This document shows, in pieces, positions 50,944 through 58,444 of a stretch of DNA of 64,000 nt. The notes beneath the pieces were generated by a model. That model had not been told where the DNA came from and made no database searches. It saw only the letters and a program-made list of their open reading frames with translations. The translations under genes were made by a program, and so were the position numbers. Origin of the DNA: Babylonia areolata (taxonomy: Eukaryota; Mollusca; Gastropoda; Neogastropoda; Buccinidae); contig NC_134878.1 in the NCBI RefSeq assembly GCF_041734735.1, positions 40,670,329-40,734,328 of the forward strand. Direction: 5' to 3'. Positions within the stretch are counted from its first letter, which is position 1, and the number at the start of each line of letters is the position of its first letter.

Positions 50944-53900
50944 CACTCTCTCACTCTCATTTGCATGTATATGCATGTACATGTGAACTTTAAATAGTGT
51001 TTTGCCATCTGTCAGATGCAATATTGTTACAGATCAATCAGCTTTCCACAGTGTCTTTCTTTTTCACTGAATTTCAGCTGGCTGAGAAGACTGCAGTTTA
51101 GTAAATTTGGGACGACTTTCTAAAACAAGCTCTGAAGGAGTTTTTTAGAATTTTTTTTTAATGAAAAGTAACAAATACCTTTACGTTACATGTTCAAGAG
51201 TACAGACACACGGCTGTGTGCACAAAGCATATACTAAAGCTTGTACCCACATTTTAAGTACAAGCATTTACATATGCATGCTTGCCCACAACATGCGAAA
51301 AAGCTTACAAACGTGCAGACATACACACAGTCCTAAACATATACCAGTAACATACATTCGTCACATTGAAGAACACCAGATATTATGTGGTCTTGAAGTA
51401 AAAAATACTTTGTAGACGTATATATACATATATATATATATGAGATAAAAGAGGTACTGCTTTAATTGTCCATAAAACATGAATAAGTGTCTTCCAGTTA
51501 GACATAAAACATTTACACCAGGTATTAAGGTTAATCTCAGTATTAACATCTAAAAGATAGGCAAGATGTTAAAGTTAACCTCAGAATTATTAACTGAAAG
51601 ATTGACCAGGTGCTAATGTTAACCTCAAAGTTATTGAATAGATAATAGACCAAGTGTATTAATGATGGACTTGAAATGTTAACCTCAAAATAAAGTGAAT
51701 GTTGGACCAAGTAATGTTTACTTAGAAATTATTAAGTGAAGAAGGGACTAACAAACAGTGGACTACCATGTTAATCTCACGATTATGTTGCGAAAGAATG
51801 GACCACATAACTAACAGTGGCCTAGAATAAACATGAGTAACAACAGGTCTTCTTTTTTGTTTAATCTGCATTTGTATAGAAAGAACTCTTCGAGCAGAAT
51901 AATTAAGTCCAAAACCTCATCTGTTTTGATATTTTTTGCTGAACCAAATAGAATCAACTCAATATCAAATGATAGTGTGTTAATGTTAATATGTATACAT
52001 TTTGTCTTAATATTTGTTCTAGTTCTTCCCTAAAGGATTGAGAACAACTACAAAAGATAGTGTTCTATTGTGTCTTTCTCATCACAAAAACTGCACCTGC
52101 CGCTGTCTGTAATACCCATTTTCCTTGATATGATGTTAGTCACCAGAATTCTGTAGCAAATTCTTATTTGAAACCATTTTAACTTTATTTCCCAACACTG
52201 CAAGTATCTGTATCTCTCGGGCCTGGTTATCGCCGGGATATCATTATGACAGAAAGCATAGAGTACAGCCTTGTCACGCAGTCCCAAACCAAAATGGACC
52301 TCCATAGCAACATCGTCATTGTCATCCTCCTCATTCATCATCATCAATATAAACAAAACAGTCTCAAACTCTGTGGCCTTTCACGCCCTGCTCTCATGGT
52401 GACCTCAGTTTGGATACCCCTCCACTTCTGTGCTTGGGGTGAGTCCTGTCAATGTCTTCACTGTTGGCTGATTCATGGGGGTCTGTTGTTTGAGGGACAT
52501 GGTGGCGGTCTCCACTCTGGGAGGGACGCTCACTCAGTCTGGCTCTGCGACTAAGCCATTATTGTTGTTAGTAGGGGACTTAGTAGGTGGTGTCCTAAGT
52601 ACGTTAAATCAGAACAGGCACCACTGAAAACCACCGAAGTGACTCAGCAGCAGTGCAGGGTTTCCTCTGGTGTGTGGCCTCCTGGCAACCTAACATCAGT
52701 GGTTCCCTGTGGACTGCTGGCACTGGGGCTGCGACAGATGAACCTGGGCGTGGCTGTGTATGGGAGACTTGGAATGAGCAGAAATGATCCAAATGATGGG
52801 GCAGAAAAAAAATGAATCTCAAAAGATTGTGGGGTTCGATTGTCATTGAGCAAGTCTCTCTGAGTGACAATGATTATTGTGATTTTGTGTGGAAACTGTG
52901 TATATCTTCAAATGAAAATGGTTACTGTTCCCTGTGGACTGCCGACGCTGGAACTGTGACGGACGAACCCAGGTGTGGCCGTGTATGGGGGAATCTAAAT
53001 GAGCGCCTTGGGAGTAATGCCATTGAAATGGTGCAGATCATGGGCCGGCAAAAAACAAAAAACAAAAACAAAAAACAACTTTATTTACTTTAATCTGTTT
53101 ATTTTCTTTAGTACTATTTTCCAGTCAATCTGTATTTTTAATTTTTTTATCCCAGTTTATGAATGATTTTATTTCAGACATTTTTATATCATTGAATAAA
53201 ACATTATGATATGTTCTAGATCCTTTTCATACGCTTAGTAACAAATGCACTGCTTTTGTAAATGAGTCACTGTTGTAATTGGATATTGTTATGTAATTTT
53301 GTCTTTTGTACTGTTTAATTAGCTGAAGACAGCTTGTATATTATAAAAAAAATGTGCTTTTTTCCTTTGTTTGATAATTGTGTGTAAGTTGAGAATTCCC
53401 TGTTACTATTCACTAAATATTTCACTGAAACAATTTTGTTTTGTGTACCCATGTCTTTTGACTGAAAAAATTCTGATAAGTTTGAAATTTTTCAAAATGA
53501 AATATTGGTCCTGCTAGTAATTCTTGACCATTTTCTAAATCAACTGTTTCTACAAAAATTTTGTATATGCTGAAAAAAAACACCTTTCCAAAATGCCTTA
53601 AATCAACTCTTTTCTAATAACAGGACCAAATTTGTGAATGTCATTCATCTCTGGATTTAGAGATCCTGTGATCTCTGTCACTTTGAGGTTCCAGTTATTG
53701 TCTTTCTAATCCACGCTAATTTGAATGCATTGATACACACACACACACGCACACACACACACACACACACACATCAATATTTTGAATACCTGCCCCCCTT
53801 TTCTCAGTGTCTTGTACAGAATATTTTCTTTAAATTTTGTCGCTTTTCTTGTCCGATACAGTTTCATAACACATTCTTTGTTATTATCAAATTTAAGTAT

Positions 53901-54835
53901 CTGGAAGGTTTGGAAGAAGAATCCAGAGGTATCTATTAATTTTGATAGAATTAGTGATTGAGTACAGCAACTCTCCTGAGAGGGGTGATGGTTCTTTTTA
54001 ACCATATTTTGAATAGGTTTTTAATTTCAAGGACTTATCATCTGAATCTATTTCTATAACATGTTAAAAATTGTTTGTAAACCAGAGTCCAAGTATTCTG
54101 AATTTTGAAGGGTTCCATTCCATGTTTCTGTGAACTGAAAATTTGACTATGGAATTCTTTTTGCTAACTAAACACACATTTAAGGTATTTTCGTAGTTTT
54201 ATTTCAGTTCTAAGATATCTTAAAATTAGGCACTGGAAGAGATTTGCTTACTTTTATTTATTTTGTGTTATTAGGATGATTTCTTACTTCGTCACTATGA
54301 CAAAGGACCCTGCAAGAACAAACTTGGACATTCCAGAGCCTCTGTCATCTGGCATCGTACTCAGGTGAGAGAACTGTTACAGTGTTTGGACCTTTTGCAT
54401 TTGGATGGTACTCAGCAGTGAATGGCATACAGAAGTTGTCATATCACATAGTAGGTTGTTCATATCTGTGCTCTCTCTCATTCTCTCTCTTTATCTCTCT
54501 GTCTCTCTCGTGTTTAAACTATAATATCATATATTGAACTTAATTTCCCACAGTCTCTGTGAAAGCAGTGAGGGGAGTGAGGCCCAGAATGTGTCCAGTT
54601 TGTGACAGTGAGGATGTTGACTGACATGATATGAACTTGACAAAAGCAGGTATCAAGAGATGATGACACTTATTTGTGTGCTGTTCACCAGGTGGTGGGT
54701 ATCTTTGCTGGGTTTGGTGTTCTTCTCCTGGTGGCCTCCCCCTTCCTCCTGTTGGCAGCACCCTGCATACTGTGCTGCAAGTGCAAGATCTGCAAGTGCT
54801 GCGATGATGATGACAATGATGCCATCTCCACCTGA
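19623..54835 (+). CDS. RNF144: RNF144-type RBR E3 ubiquitin ligase, 8 exons, 292 aa
   Basis: Joining 19623-19760, 29106-29210, 33535-33595, 35071-35186, 42730-42824, 48351-48480, 54275-54364 and 54692-54835 gives 292 codons plus stop. RING1 cysteines are at 21, 24, 39, 41, 44, 47, 66 and 71; the family normally has Cys at the usual RING His. The IBR has C112, C117, C138, C141, C146, C149, H154 and C159. RING2 has C181, C184, C194, C199, C202, C207, C210, H222 and C228, with C194 in GCAQMMC as the predicted thioester cysteine. Residues 246-268 form a membrane anchor with a Gly-rich start, followed by a Cys/Asp-rich tail. RBR ligases take ubiquitin from an E2 onto the RING2 Cys and then pass it to a substrate; vertebrate RNF144 proteins are membrane-anchored. 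The length equals human RNF144A. It resembles both vertebrate A and B paralogues, so it is probably the single invertebrate ancestor type. The assembly comes from splice logic and family knowledge, without transcripts. Confidence 0.95.
19945..20049 (+). mobile_element. SINE family S, partial (central domain)
   Basis: GAGATGATAAACCGGGGTCC and CAACAAAAGGGTTGTCCCTG match 18431-18510. Confidence 0.8.
20150..20250 (-). mobile_element. tRNA-headed SINE fragment
   Basis: On the minus strand: TAGTGTAATGGGTAAGAC (A box) and GGGGTTCGAATTTGC (B box), then an oligo-A tract. A related head is at 28560-28650. Confidence 0.65.
20290..21600. other. intron 1 sequence, nothing recognised
   Basis: AT-rich; an A19 run at about 21389. 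No domain. Confidence 0.4.
21607..21650. repeat. (AC)n microsatellite
   Basis: AC array interrupted by AGAGAC. Confidence 0.9.
21708..21912 (+). mobile_element. SINE family S 3' portion with expanded tail
   Basis: AATCCACTTTGATAGGAAAA to CCTGAATTTCACACATAGAA matches 18518-18660. The tail then continues as (ACAAT)n and (ACAGT)n to about 21912. Confidence 0.8.
22085..26216 (+). mobile_element. DIRS-like (tyrosine-recombinase class) retroelement fossil
   Basis: GC-rich block unlike its AT-rich surroundings. Parts in order: a proline/serine-rich gag-like region (about 22260-23590), a conserved gag-like block (23633-24127), reverse transcriptase (about 24430-25230, with [24 protein letters not shown] and YLDDWLIL), RNase H (about 25390-25770, [10 protein letters not shown]) and a further C-terminal segment (VDLFATKFN) up to about 26216. 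No recombinase or matched terminal repeats were recognised, so it is broken and incomplete, with a few further breaks. It stops where a LINE copy begins. Confidence 0.85.
26224..27955 (+). mobile_element. I/Nimb-like LINE 5' half fused to a different 3' tail
   Basis: It starts with the same 5' terminus as the element at 35585 (CCTC..GAAACCTGGAGGG) and follows it through the 5' UTR and ORF1 (from ATG at 26999) to about 27880, including the zinc-knuckle [10 protein letters not shown] and [14 protein letters not shown]1 has stops and indels (for example near 27270 and 27595). At about 27883 it switches to TTTGTATGGTTTGATGATCT and GGTCAGCTGGACCATAAACA, the 3' part of repeat family C. Endonuclease and RT are absent. 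Confidence 0.85.
28170..28325 (+). repeat. repeat family A copy with A-rich tail
   Basis: CCCTGTGGACTGCCGACGCT to GCAGATGATGGGGCAGC, then an A/C-rich tail. Confidence 0.85.
28560..28655 (+). mobile_element. tRNA-headed SINE fragment
   Basis: B box GGTTCGAATCTGC at 28613 and an upstream A-box-like AACTGGTAATTAAAAC. Related to the head at 20150-20250 on the other strand. Confidence 0.5.
29106..29210 (+). CDS. RNF144: RNF144 exon 2 (RING1 second half)
   Basis: Acceptor GTTTCAG ends at 29105 and donor GTCAGT begins at 29211. The 35 codons are in phase 0. It starts [10 protein letters not shown] and ends [10 protein letters not shown], matching the CLKQY and KQGHL blocks of human RNF144A. It supplies C47, C66 and C71 of RING1. 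Confidence 0.93.
29211..29840. other. intron 2 sequence, nothing recognised
   Basis: A/C-rich low-complexity near 29460-29525; otherwise unremarkable. Confidence 0.4.
29845..32555 (+). mobile_element. 5'-truncated LINE with open RT and C-terminal zinc finger
   Basis: An uninterrupted frame runs to TAG at 32452 (the frame stays open upstream to 29768, but LINE similarity begins near 29845). In order: C-terminal half of an APE-type endonuclease ([29 protein letters not shown]), RT fingers ([16 protein letters not shown]), motif [13 protein letters not shown] (about 31142), [20 protein letters not shown] (about 31504), a thumb/connector ([19 protein letters not shown]) and a final C2H2 finger [13 protein letters not shown]. 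The clade is uncertain; RTE-X-like is possible. Nearly 870 sense codons without a stop point to a young insertion in RNF144 intron 2. Another copy of its 3' end is at 56495-56605. Confidence 0.88.
32559..32580. repeat. poly-C tract
   Basis: A run of about 19 C directly after the LINE 3' region, followed by a C/T-rich stretch. Confidence 0.85.
32655..33178. repeat. ~270-bp tandem duplication, two copies
   Basis: GAAGGCYTTGCCTATTGTTTTT occurs at 32697 and 32968, and the following CAAACCCAT, ACTGCC/ACTTCC and TCCTTTTCTAAACA blocks recur in the same order. The copies differ by scattered substitutions and small indels. Confidence 0.85.
33481..33530. repeat. (AT)n plus T20 at the exon 3 acceptor
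   Basis: 15 AT units followed by 20 T form the whole polypyrimidine tract of the exon 3 acceptor ACAG. Confidence 0.95.
33535..33595 (+). CDS. RNF144: RNF144 exon 3 (RING1-IBR linker)
   Basis: This 61-nt exon follows a T20-ACAG acceptor and ends at donor GTCAGT, leaving one base of a Glu codon (phase 1). It encodes [20 protein letters not shown], equivalent to the human helix ending YKKLQFER. The acceptor tract directly abuts an (AT)n run. Confidence 0.92.
33596..34210. other. intron 3 sequence, nothing recognised
   Basis: No domain; ACAC-rich low-complexity around 33740-33870. Confidence 0.4.
34230..34885 (+). repeat. repeat family B, near-complete copy
   Basis: Matches 62880-63460 along its length: the TGTCTGACTGGATAGATGGA block, GCAAAATTGTGTAAATCTGC, CAGAGTCTGTTTATG, and a right end GCAGGACATCAGTGGAAG to GTCTTATAGGCA. 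It fills much of intron 3. Confidence 0.85.
35071..35186 (+). CDS. RNF144: RNF144 exon 4 (IBR first half)
   Basis: Acceptor GAATAG ends at 35070. The first two bases complete Glu102, and 38 codons follow to donor GTGCGT at 35187 (phase 0). It encodes [20 protein letters not shown] and the stretch up to VQCPT. Human has TWCP where this protein has TFCP. It carries IBR ligands C112, C117 and C138. Confidence 0.92.
35187..35572. other. intron 4 left part, nothing recognised
   Basis: Unremarkable AT-rich sequence up to the LINE target site. Confidence 0.4.
35585..36378 (+). promoter_or_regulatory. LINE 5' UTR with repeated head
   Basis: The first ~45 bp (CCTCCCGAAACCTGGAGGG to CTGACCC) recur at 36269 with a few changes, about 685 bp downstream. 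The copy at 26224 shows the same pair (26224 and 26895). Internal promoters of LINEs lie in this region; the promoter role is inferred. Confidence 0.6.
36379..37682 (+). CDS. LINE ORF1, zinc-knuckle RNA-binding protein (frameshifted)
   Basis: The start ATG at 36379 ([13 protein letters not shown]) is preferred over the in-frame ATG at 36340 because the copy at 26999 begins at the same point. The middle is an RRM-like region ([16 protein letters not shown] to [10 protein letters not shown]), then three knuckles: [27 protein letters not shown] and CANCGGGH. A basic [14 protein letters not shown] stretch and a proline-rich tail follow. Near 37327 one G present in the 26224 copy (GGTGGAGGCGCTG) is missing here (GGTGGAGCGCTG). 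As it stands the frame therefore ends at 37671, whereas the ancestral tail ([20 protein letters not shown]) lies in the next frame to 37682. The product would bind the LINE RNA. Confidence 0.85.
37718..41409 (+). CDS. LINE ORF2, endonuclease-RT-RNase H (one frameshift)
   Basis: 37718-38893 holds the APE-type endonuclease: [27 protein letters not shown] and GSDHFPVIL. The other frame (38875-41409) holds [38 protein letters not shown] and [10 protein letters not shown]. RNase H follows ([49 protein letters not shown]), then a CPC..H..C finger ([17 protein letters not shown]). A single-base frameshift near 38838 separates the two frames: ILNF is followed in the next frame by [17 protein letters not shown]. 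Motif A keeps its first Asp but has Asn where YD is usual. It would nick target DNA and copy its own RNA. Confidence 0.9.
41593..42729. other. intron 4 right part, nothing recognised
   Basis: G-rich stretch at 42160-42215; no domain or repeat partner noticed. Confidence 0.4.
42730..42824 (+). CDS. RNF144: RNF144 exon 5 (IBR second half)
   Basis: A T-rich TTTTTTCAG acceptor precedes it and donor GTAGGT begins at 42825; 31 codons plus 2 nt (phase 2). It encodes [14 protein letters not shown], the C-x2-C-x4-H half of the IBR, then an acidic linker. Its phase fits exactly between exons 4 and 6. Confidence 0.93.
43307..45985 (+). mobile_element. second DIRS-like fossil bracketed by inverted repeats
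   Basis: 43850-44260 matches the conserved gag-like block of the 22085 fossil, and about 44290-45210 its RT region, in the same order; a short RNase H trace follows (about 45350-45540). It is heavily broken and older than the other. Flanking it, 43307-43447 and the reverse complement of 45828-45980 are clearly alike (ACTGATGCAAACTAG, GGCTAACTCAG, TAGCCAATCAAA, GAGCTAAT), about 140 bp each. Inverted terminal repeats are typical of DIRS elements. Confidence 0.75.
45715..46030. repeat. second inverted repeat at the fossil's right edge
   Basis: GAGTTTGTATTATACTCCCA with the following GTTTGGTTAAATATA (45720-45757) recurs inverted at about 45983-46025, enclosing one arm of the larger inverted repeat. 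Confidence 0.75.
46031..46605. other. intron 5 sequence, nothing recognised
   Basis: T/C-rich, with an A16 run at about 46499. Confidence 0.4.
46606..46828 (+). repeat. repeat family C copy
   Basis: TTAAGCAGAATGGCTGGTGT to CTGGATTATAAGCAACAAG aligns over its full length with 63457-63675. Its last ~70 bp are also the tail of the 26224 chimera. Confidence 0.85.
46975..47062. repeat. (CT)n and (AC)n microsatellite
   Basis: A short CT run, then AC repeats with GC interruptions and CCCA units. Confidence 0.9.
47063..48350. other. intron 5 right part
   Basis: An (AC)n array at 47664-47700; no element recognised. Confidence 0.4.
48351..48480 (+). CDS. RNF144: RNF144 exon 6 (catalytic RING2)
   Basis: Acceptor CCAAAG ends at 48350 and donor GTAAGT begins at 48481. 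One base completes Gly172, and 43 codons follow. It encodes [20 protein letters not shown], including the predicted catalytic Cys194, and ends CWYCLQSLD. An alternative AG three bases further on would break the phase with exon 5. Confidence 0.95.
48751..48830. repeat. (AC)n microsatellite, left of a LINE
   Basis: About 40 AC units directly abutting the LINE copy; the array resumes at 50903. Confidence 0.95.
48831..50902 (+). mobile_element. 5'-truncated copy of the I/Nimb-like LINE inside (AC)n
   Basis: Corresponds to 39512-41580 of the full-length element: RT from GFRGHLPQF onward, FVDD box, RNase H, terminal finger, 3' UTR, and a variant (ATTTC)n tail. The frame is open to 50728. I counted about 16 amino-acid differences over about 633 residues, among them G to S in IFTDGSKS beside the first RNase H Asp. 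RT motif A and the endonuclease are missing, so it is inactive. Confidence 0.93.
50903..50939. repeat. (AC)n microsatellite, right of a LINE
   Basis: Continuation of the array at 48751 beyond the LINE tail. Confidence 0.95.
50940..51825. other. intron 6 sequence
   Basis: 51530-51800 has a loosely repeated motif (GTTAACCTCA with ATTATT..TGAAAGA at about 60-70 bp spacing). Otherwise nothing recognised. Confidence 0.45.
51826..52265 (-). mobile_element. Tx1/L1-like LINE C-terminal remnant
   Basis: On the minus strand: [20 protein letters not shown], then [14 protein letters not shown] (zinc-binding connector), then the degraded segment ending [14 protein letters not shown]. This is the typical C-terminus of Tx1/L1-group ORF2. 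Stops and shifts are present beyond the finger. Confidence 0.7.
52612..52808 (+). repeat. repeat family A copy, longest 5' part
   Basis: GAAAACCACCGAAGTGACTC, GTGTGGCCTCCTGGCAACCT and CTGTGGACTGCTGGCACTGG, then an A tail. It is followed 115 bp later by another copy. Confidence 0.85.
52923..53085 (+). repeat. repeat family A copy with A-rich tail
   Basis: CCCTGTGGACTGCCGACGCT to GCAGATCATGGGCCGGC, then an (AAAAAC)n tail. Confidence 0.85.
53100..53730. other. intron 6 sequence, nothing recognised
   Basis: Very AT-rich, no domain. Confidence 0.4.
53734..53773. repeat. (AC)n microsatellite
   Basis: About 20 AC units with one GC interruption. Confidence 0.95.
53774..54274. other. intron 6 right end
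   Basis: No element recognised before exon 7. Confidence 0.4.
54275..54364 (+). CDS. RNF144: RNF144 exon 7 (end of RING2)
   Basis: Acceptor TATTAG ends at 54274 and donor GTGAGA begins at 54365; 30 codons in phase 0. It encodes [13 protein letters not shown] and then [17 protein letters not shown], almost the same as vertebrate RNF144A and B. It supplies the last two zinc ligands, H222 and C228. Confidence 0.95.
54692..54835 (+). CDS. RNF144: RNF144 exon 8 (membrane anchor, stop)
   Basis: Acceptor TTCACCAG ends at 54691; 47 codons and TGA at 54833-54835. It encodes [20 protein letters not shown], the single transmembrane segment with a GxxxG-like face, then Cys-rich and Asp-rich tails ending DAIST. 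Confidence 0.95.
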   Translation: MVGIFAGFGVLLLVASPFLLLAAPCILCCKCKICKCCDDDDNDAIST

Positions 54836-56433
54836 CCCAGGGCAGACATGTGGGTCAGATGGGCATAGAGCAGGGTGTGGAGCTGTGATGTCATCCCAGG
54901 GGAAATGGAAGATTTGTGGAGGCTGTCAGCCCCATTGTGCAATACACATGTGGACTTTGATATGACAGGACGATGTTTTGTTGCTTATGTTTACCTTGCG
55001 TCTTGTCTGCAGGCTTTTTGGGTAAAGGGGGTGGACAGTTTTATCTCAACCTTTTTTTCTGTATCTTTTTTTTTCACTCCCCATTCTTTCTTCATTTTCA
55101 GTCATTATTCTAAGAGCAGTTGGAGAATGAAATGAAAATGGATGAAGATTTGAATTTTGATGAGATAAAAAGTACACAAGATTTTGATAACAAACATACA
55201 GCTGATACACTCCATGACTTGCCGACAGATCAACATAAATTTGGATTTCTACAGTCTGAAAGGAGTGATGTTTTAACTGTTAGGTGCCTGCAGCCGCTTT
55301 TTTGGAGTCACTTACCACTCTGCAAATAGCATTTATCTGCCCTTTGCCCTTAATTCCTGAGCTTTGACAGTAAAGATAATTGTGAAAGGGGTACCTGTGC
55401 TATCTTGTCTCTGTGCTGTATCACAGAACAATAGACAAGATGTGTAACATACCTCTGTGTACAACATTGATGACACTATTTGAATAACTTGTGTGAAAGA
55501 ACTTGTATGTGTGTGGTGAAAATTTTCTTTAATTTACATTACCATGACCCACTGGTGCAGAATCGCATGACAAGGCAGAGGGTTCACATTCTCTATTTTT
55601 AGGAAGCAGTAATGGCTTGCCAGAAGATTACTGCTTGGACAGCGGCCCTTGGGCCAGCATCCCACAGGCTTGAGATGTCTCTCAGGTTTTCGTACTTGAA
55701 TGAGGCCTCAACCGTGATTTTTTTGAGTGTTCTTGAGTGTGATCAGGTGAAGAAGAAGGACCATGGTCTCATGCTATGAGCCCTGAGCAATCCATTGTAA
55801 GTGTATGAGACTTTAATCAAATACATTGCCCTTGAAACAGATCAGTGCTGTGCGTCACATGCATACTAGGGCTGCATTGGAAAAATGTGTATTGTCTGGG
55901 TGATAGGAAAATGCAGTCTGTTCAGGGGAAAATGTAGGGACCTGACGGGGCAGAGAGTCCTGTGTATGCTGCCTGTGATGAGGAAGGTAGAGATCGGCTG
56001 AATGAGGATTGAAGTGACTTTGGGGATTGTATTTAGGACGAAAAGTCTGGGTGAAAACATGGGGAAAGATTCACGTCCTGCTAGAAGGTATGTCCTGAGA
56101 GAGGGCATCAGCCTTATGTCCTGTACTGCTCACCAACCAGCTGCAAAGGAAATGACCAATAGAGTTTGATGGCAATAAGGCTAGACAATGGGTTTGGCCC
56201 GAGCTCATGGGACTGCTAGAATCCGACAAGTGTGATTCGCACTTAAGGGTCTGTGAACTGAGTGGGTGGACTGGCCACACTACTTATCAGGGGCAGTGGG
56301 ACTGGGAGACAGTACTTTCACCTAAGGCTGTTGTTGTGGGCGAAGTTGTACAGAGGGGAAGTCTGTGGACCACAGCTGTGCTGATCGATGCAGAGTAACA
56401 AGAATCAGGTCAGTATGTTGTAATCTCACTTTA

Positions 56434-56797
56434 TTAACTCACTCAGTACGGCCAGTCCTCTCTTCTCCTCTACACAGACCCCTCCTAGGATGTCCTATGG
56501 GGGTGTGTCCATCGAGATCGATGATGACCATCGTTGTCATCCAGCTGGGGGATGGGGGGAGGGTGGTGGTGAGGTGGGGGGGAGGATGCTCATGAATCTA
56601 TCTGTGATAGATAGATAGATGTCCAGTGGGTGTCTGAATGACCCAACCTTTAGCTTCCATCGTCAGAATTGTGGTATTCTTTGTCAACATTCACGTATTC
56701 AGTATAAGAGCCTTCTGCTTGCAATATTTTGATGATGGTAATTGGGGTGAAACGCTGTTAACGTCGTCTCTTTCGCCCTTCGTATGGAAAGAGTTAA
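56434..56797. mobile_element. TTAA miniature DNA element with nested LINE end
   Basis: TTAACTCACTCAGTACGGCC at the left and the inverted TTAACTCTTTCCATACGAAG at the right form imperfect terminal inverted repeats starting in TTAA, as in piggyBac/Kolobok-type MITEs. No transposase is encoded. Removing the inserted LINE fragment leaves about 250 bp. Confidence 0.75.
56495..56608 (-). mobile_element. LINE 3' end nested in the TTAA element
   Basis: The reverse complement matches 32446-32545 (CACAGATAGATTCATGAGCA, CAGCTGGATGACAACGATGG, GATCTCGATGGACACACC). GATGTCC flanks it on both sides, a probable short target-site duplication. A (GATA)n run sits at its truncated 5' edge. Confidence 0.75.
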
Positions 56798-58380
56798 GAG
56801 CCTTTCCAGTGCACCAGTTGATCACGGTAAATATGTTAGATTAAACGTAACTTGAGGAAGAAAAATTCCTATGTTAAAATTATTGCTGGAAAACTGATGC
56901 CACAGTGTTCTCCTCTTTTGTGCACAGTAAAAGTGAGACAGAAAGTGGTGCCTACTTTACATGCAGGAAATGCTAACTTAGATGAAGAAAAAAATCTGAT
57001 TACTTTTTCATAAGGTGAGCCAGCTGATGTCAGTTGATGGCTAGCAGCATTGATAATAAACACAGAGGGCATGTACTGTTCTTCCCACAAAGTGGTGGGC
57101 CAAGGAAAGGGGGGAGCTGGTTCCCCCCACAAAAGAGCGCGGCAGTAACCAGGGGCAGTAAACATTTAGAGATGATGTAATGAAAGAGCTAAAGGGCAGT
57201 CTGCTTTTGATGAGACAGTATGACACTGAAACACAGTAAAAGAATGCATAATTTTGATGTTGTTGTGGAATGCCATTGGAACTTATTAAAAAAAAAAATT
57301 CCAGTAAATGTTTGAATTTGAGTTAATTAGGTTTAGAGGAGGATGGTTGTTGACTGGCATCATGTGAACACGATGAAAGAACACATTGATTTTTCAACAT
57401 TTTGATGTTATGGAATGCTGCTTCAGCTTGTCTCACATTTTCTGCAGTGTATCACTATCCATGGGTGAGTGTGTGTGTTTGTGTGTGTGTGTGTGTTTAT
57501 GTGCATGTGTATATGAATTTTAGGTGGTTTTTGTAGTGAATGCTGATTTCACATTTACTTTTATCCATTTTGTGTGAACTTACATTGCTTGTCAGGGAAC
57601 ATTTTAAAGTCTTTGGCATATCAGTTTCCTCATGGTCTTGATTATCCTGGTTTGTAAAACCTGCTACAGATCAAGGGTGCACACAAAACTGTCTCTGACG
57701 TCACCTGAACATATGAAGTGTTGTGTCCCAGAATTTTATTCTTTTGTTTGATGGGTACCTACACATAACTGTGGTTAAAATGTGATTACATTTGAACAGT
57801 TACATGTTTACTCCATTTGGTCAGTGTTGGAATGTTTTCTGTGTATCAAGTGTGGACAATCTTGAAATAAATGACTTCAGGTCATATTTGATGTAATAAT
57901 TAATTCTTACTTTTGTGCGGACTCTGTTTTTCATTTTCTGAAATAACCTAGTATTATTTGCAATACTTGCCACTTTGCCTTTGGTAAATAATATGAAAGC
58001 AGAGTTTGGTTTGGTTCAGAACACCATGAGTCATTTGACTGGATCACCATAAATCAATGGATCATTCTCAAAATAAATGGGTGAGGAAAAATAACCCCTT
58101 ATTCCCACCCCTGGCACCCCCATCGGGCCACCCCACACACCCAAAATTTGTAATTTAATTTGAATTTGTACTATGTCCATCACACTCGTTGGAATATATA
58201 AATATGCTGTAATTAGATAGTCTAAAAAACCAGTTAAAGGTTGTCTCAAAGTTTCAACTTGATTGCTTTGATCACAGGGTGACATGTACAGAAATGCTGT
58301 CACTCACACCCTTTGCCCCCTCCTTCCTTATGCATATGAGTACAAAAATTACTCCCCCTCCCTGCCCCTCCCCCCCTATA
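56798..58380. other. downstream flank, nothing recognised
   Basis: A weak ~60-bp resemblance of 56800-56875 to 28800-28870 (TCACGGTAAA..GATTAAAC). No gene. Confidence 0.4.
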
Positions 58381-58384
58381 CACA

Positions 58385-58388
<4 letters not shown>

Positions 58389-58441
<53 letters not shown>
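58389..58441. repeat. (AT)n microsatellite
   Basis: About 26 AT units. Confidence 0.95.

Positions 58442-58444
<3 letters not shown>

Larger units (their letters stand above)
54836..57895 (+). other. candidate 3' UTR and downstream flank of RNF144
   Basis: No other gene is visible directly after the stop codon. AATAAA motifs occur near 57054 and at 57866-57871, the second followed by T/G-rich sequence, so the last exon may run about 3 kb. A TTAA miniature element sits inside at 56434-56797. Extent is a guess without transcript ends. Confidence 0.35.

Noticed and set aside
55120-55329. 69-codon acidic frame downstream of RNF144 (MENEMKMDEDLNFDEIKSTQ)
   Set aside because: No domain, no splice support; it lies in the probable 3' UTR.
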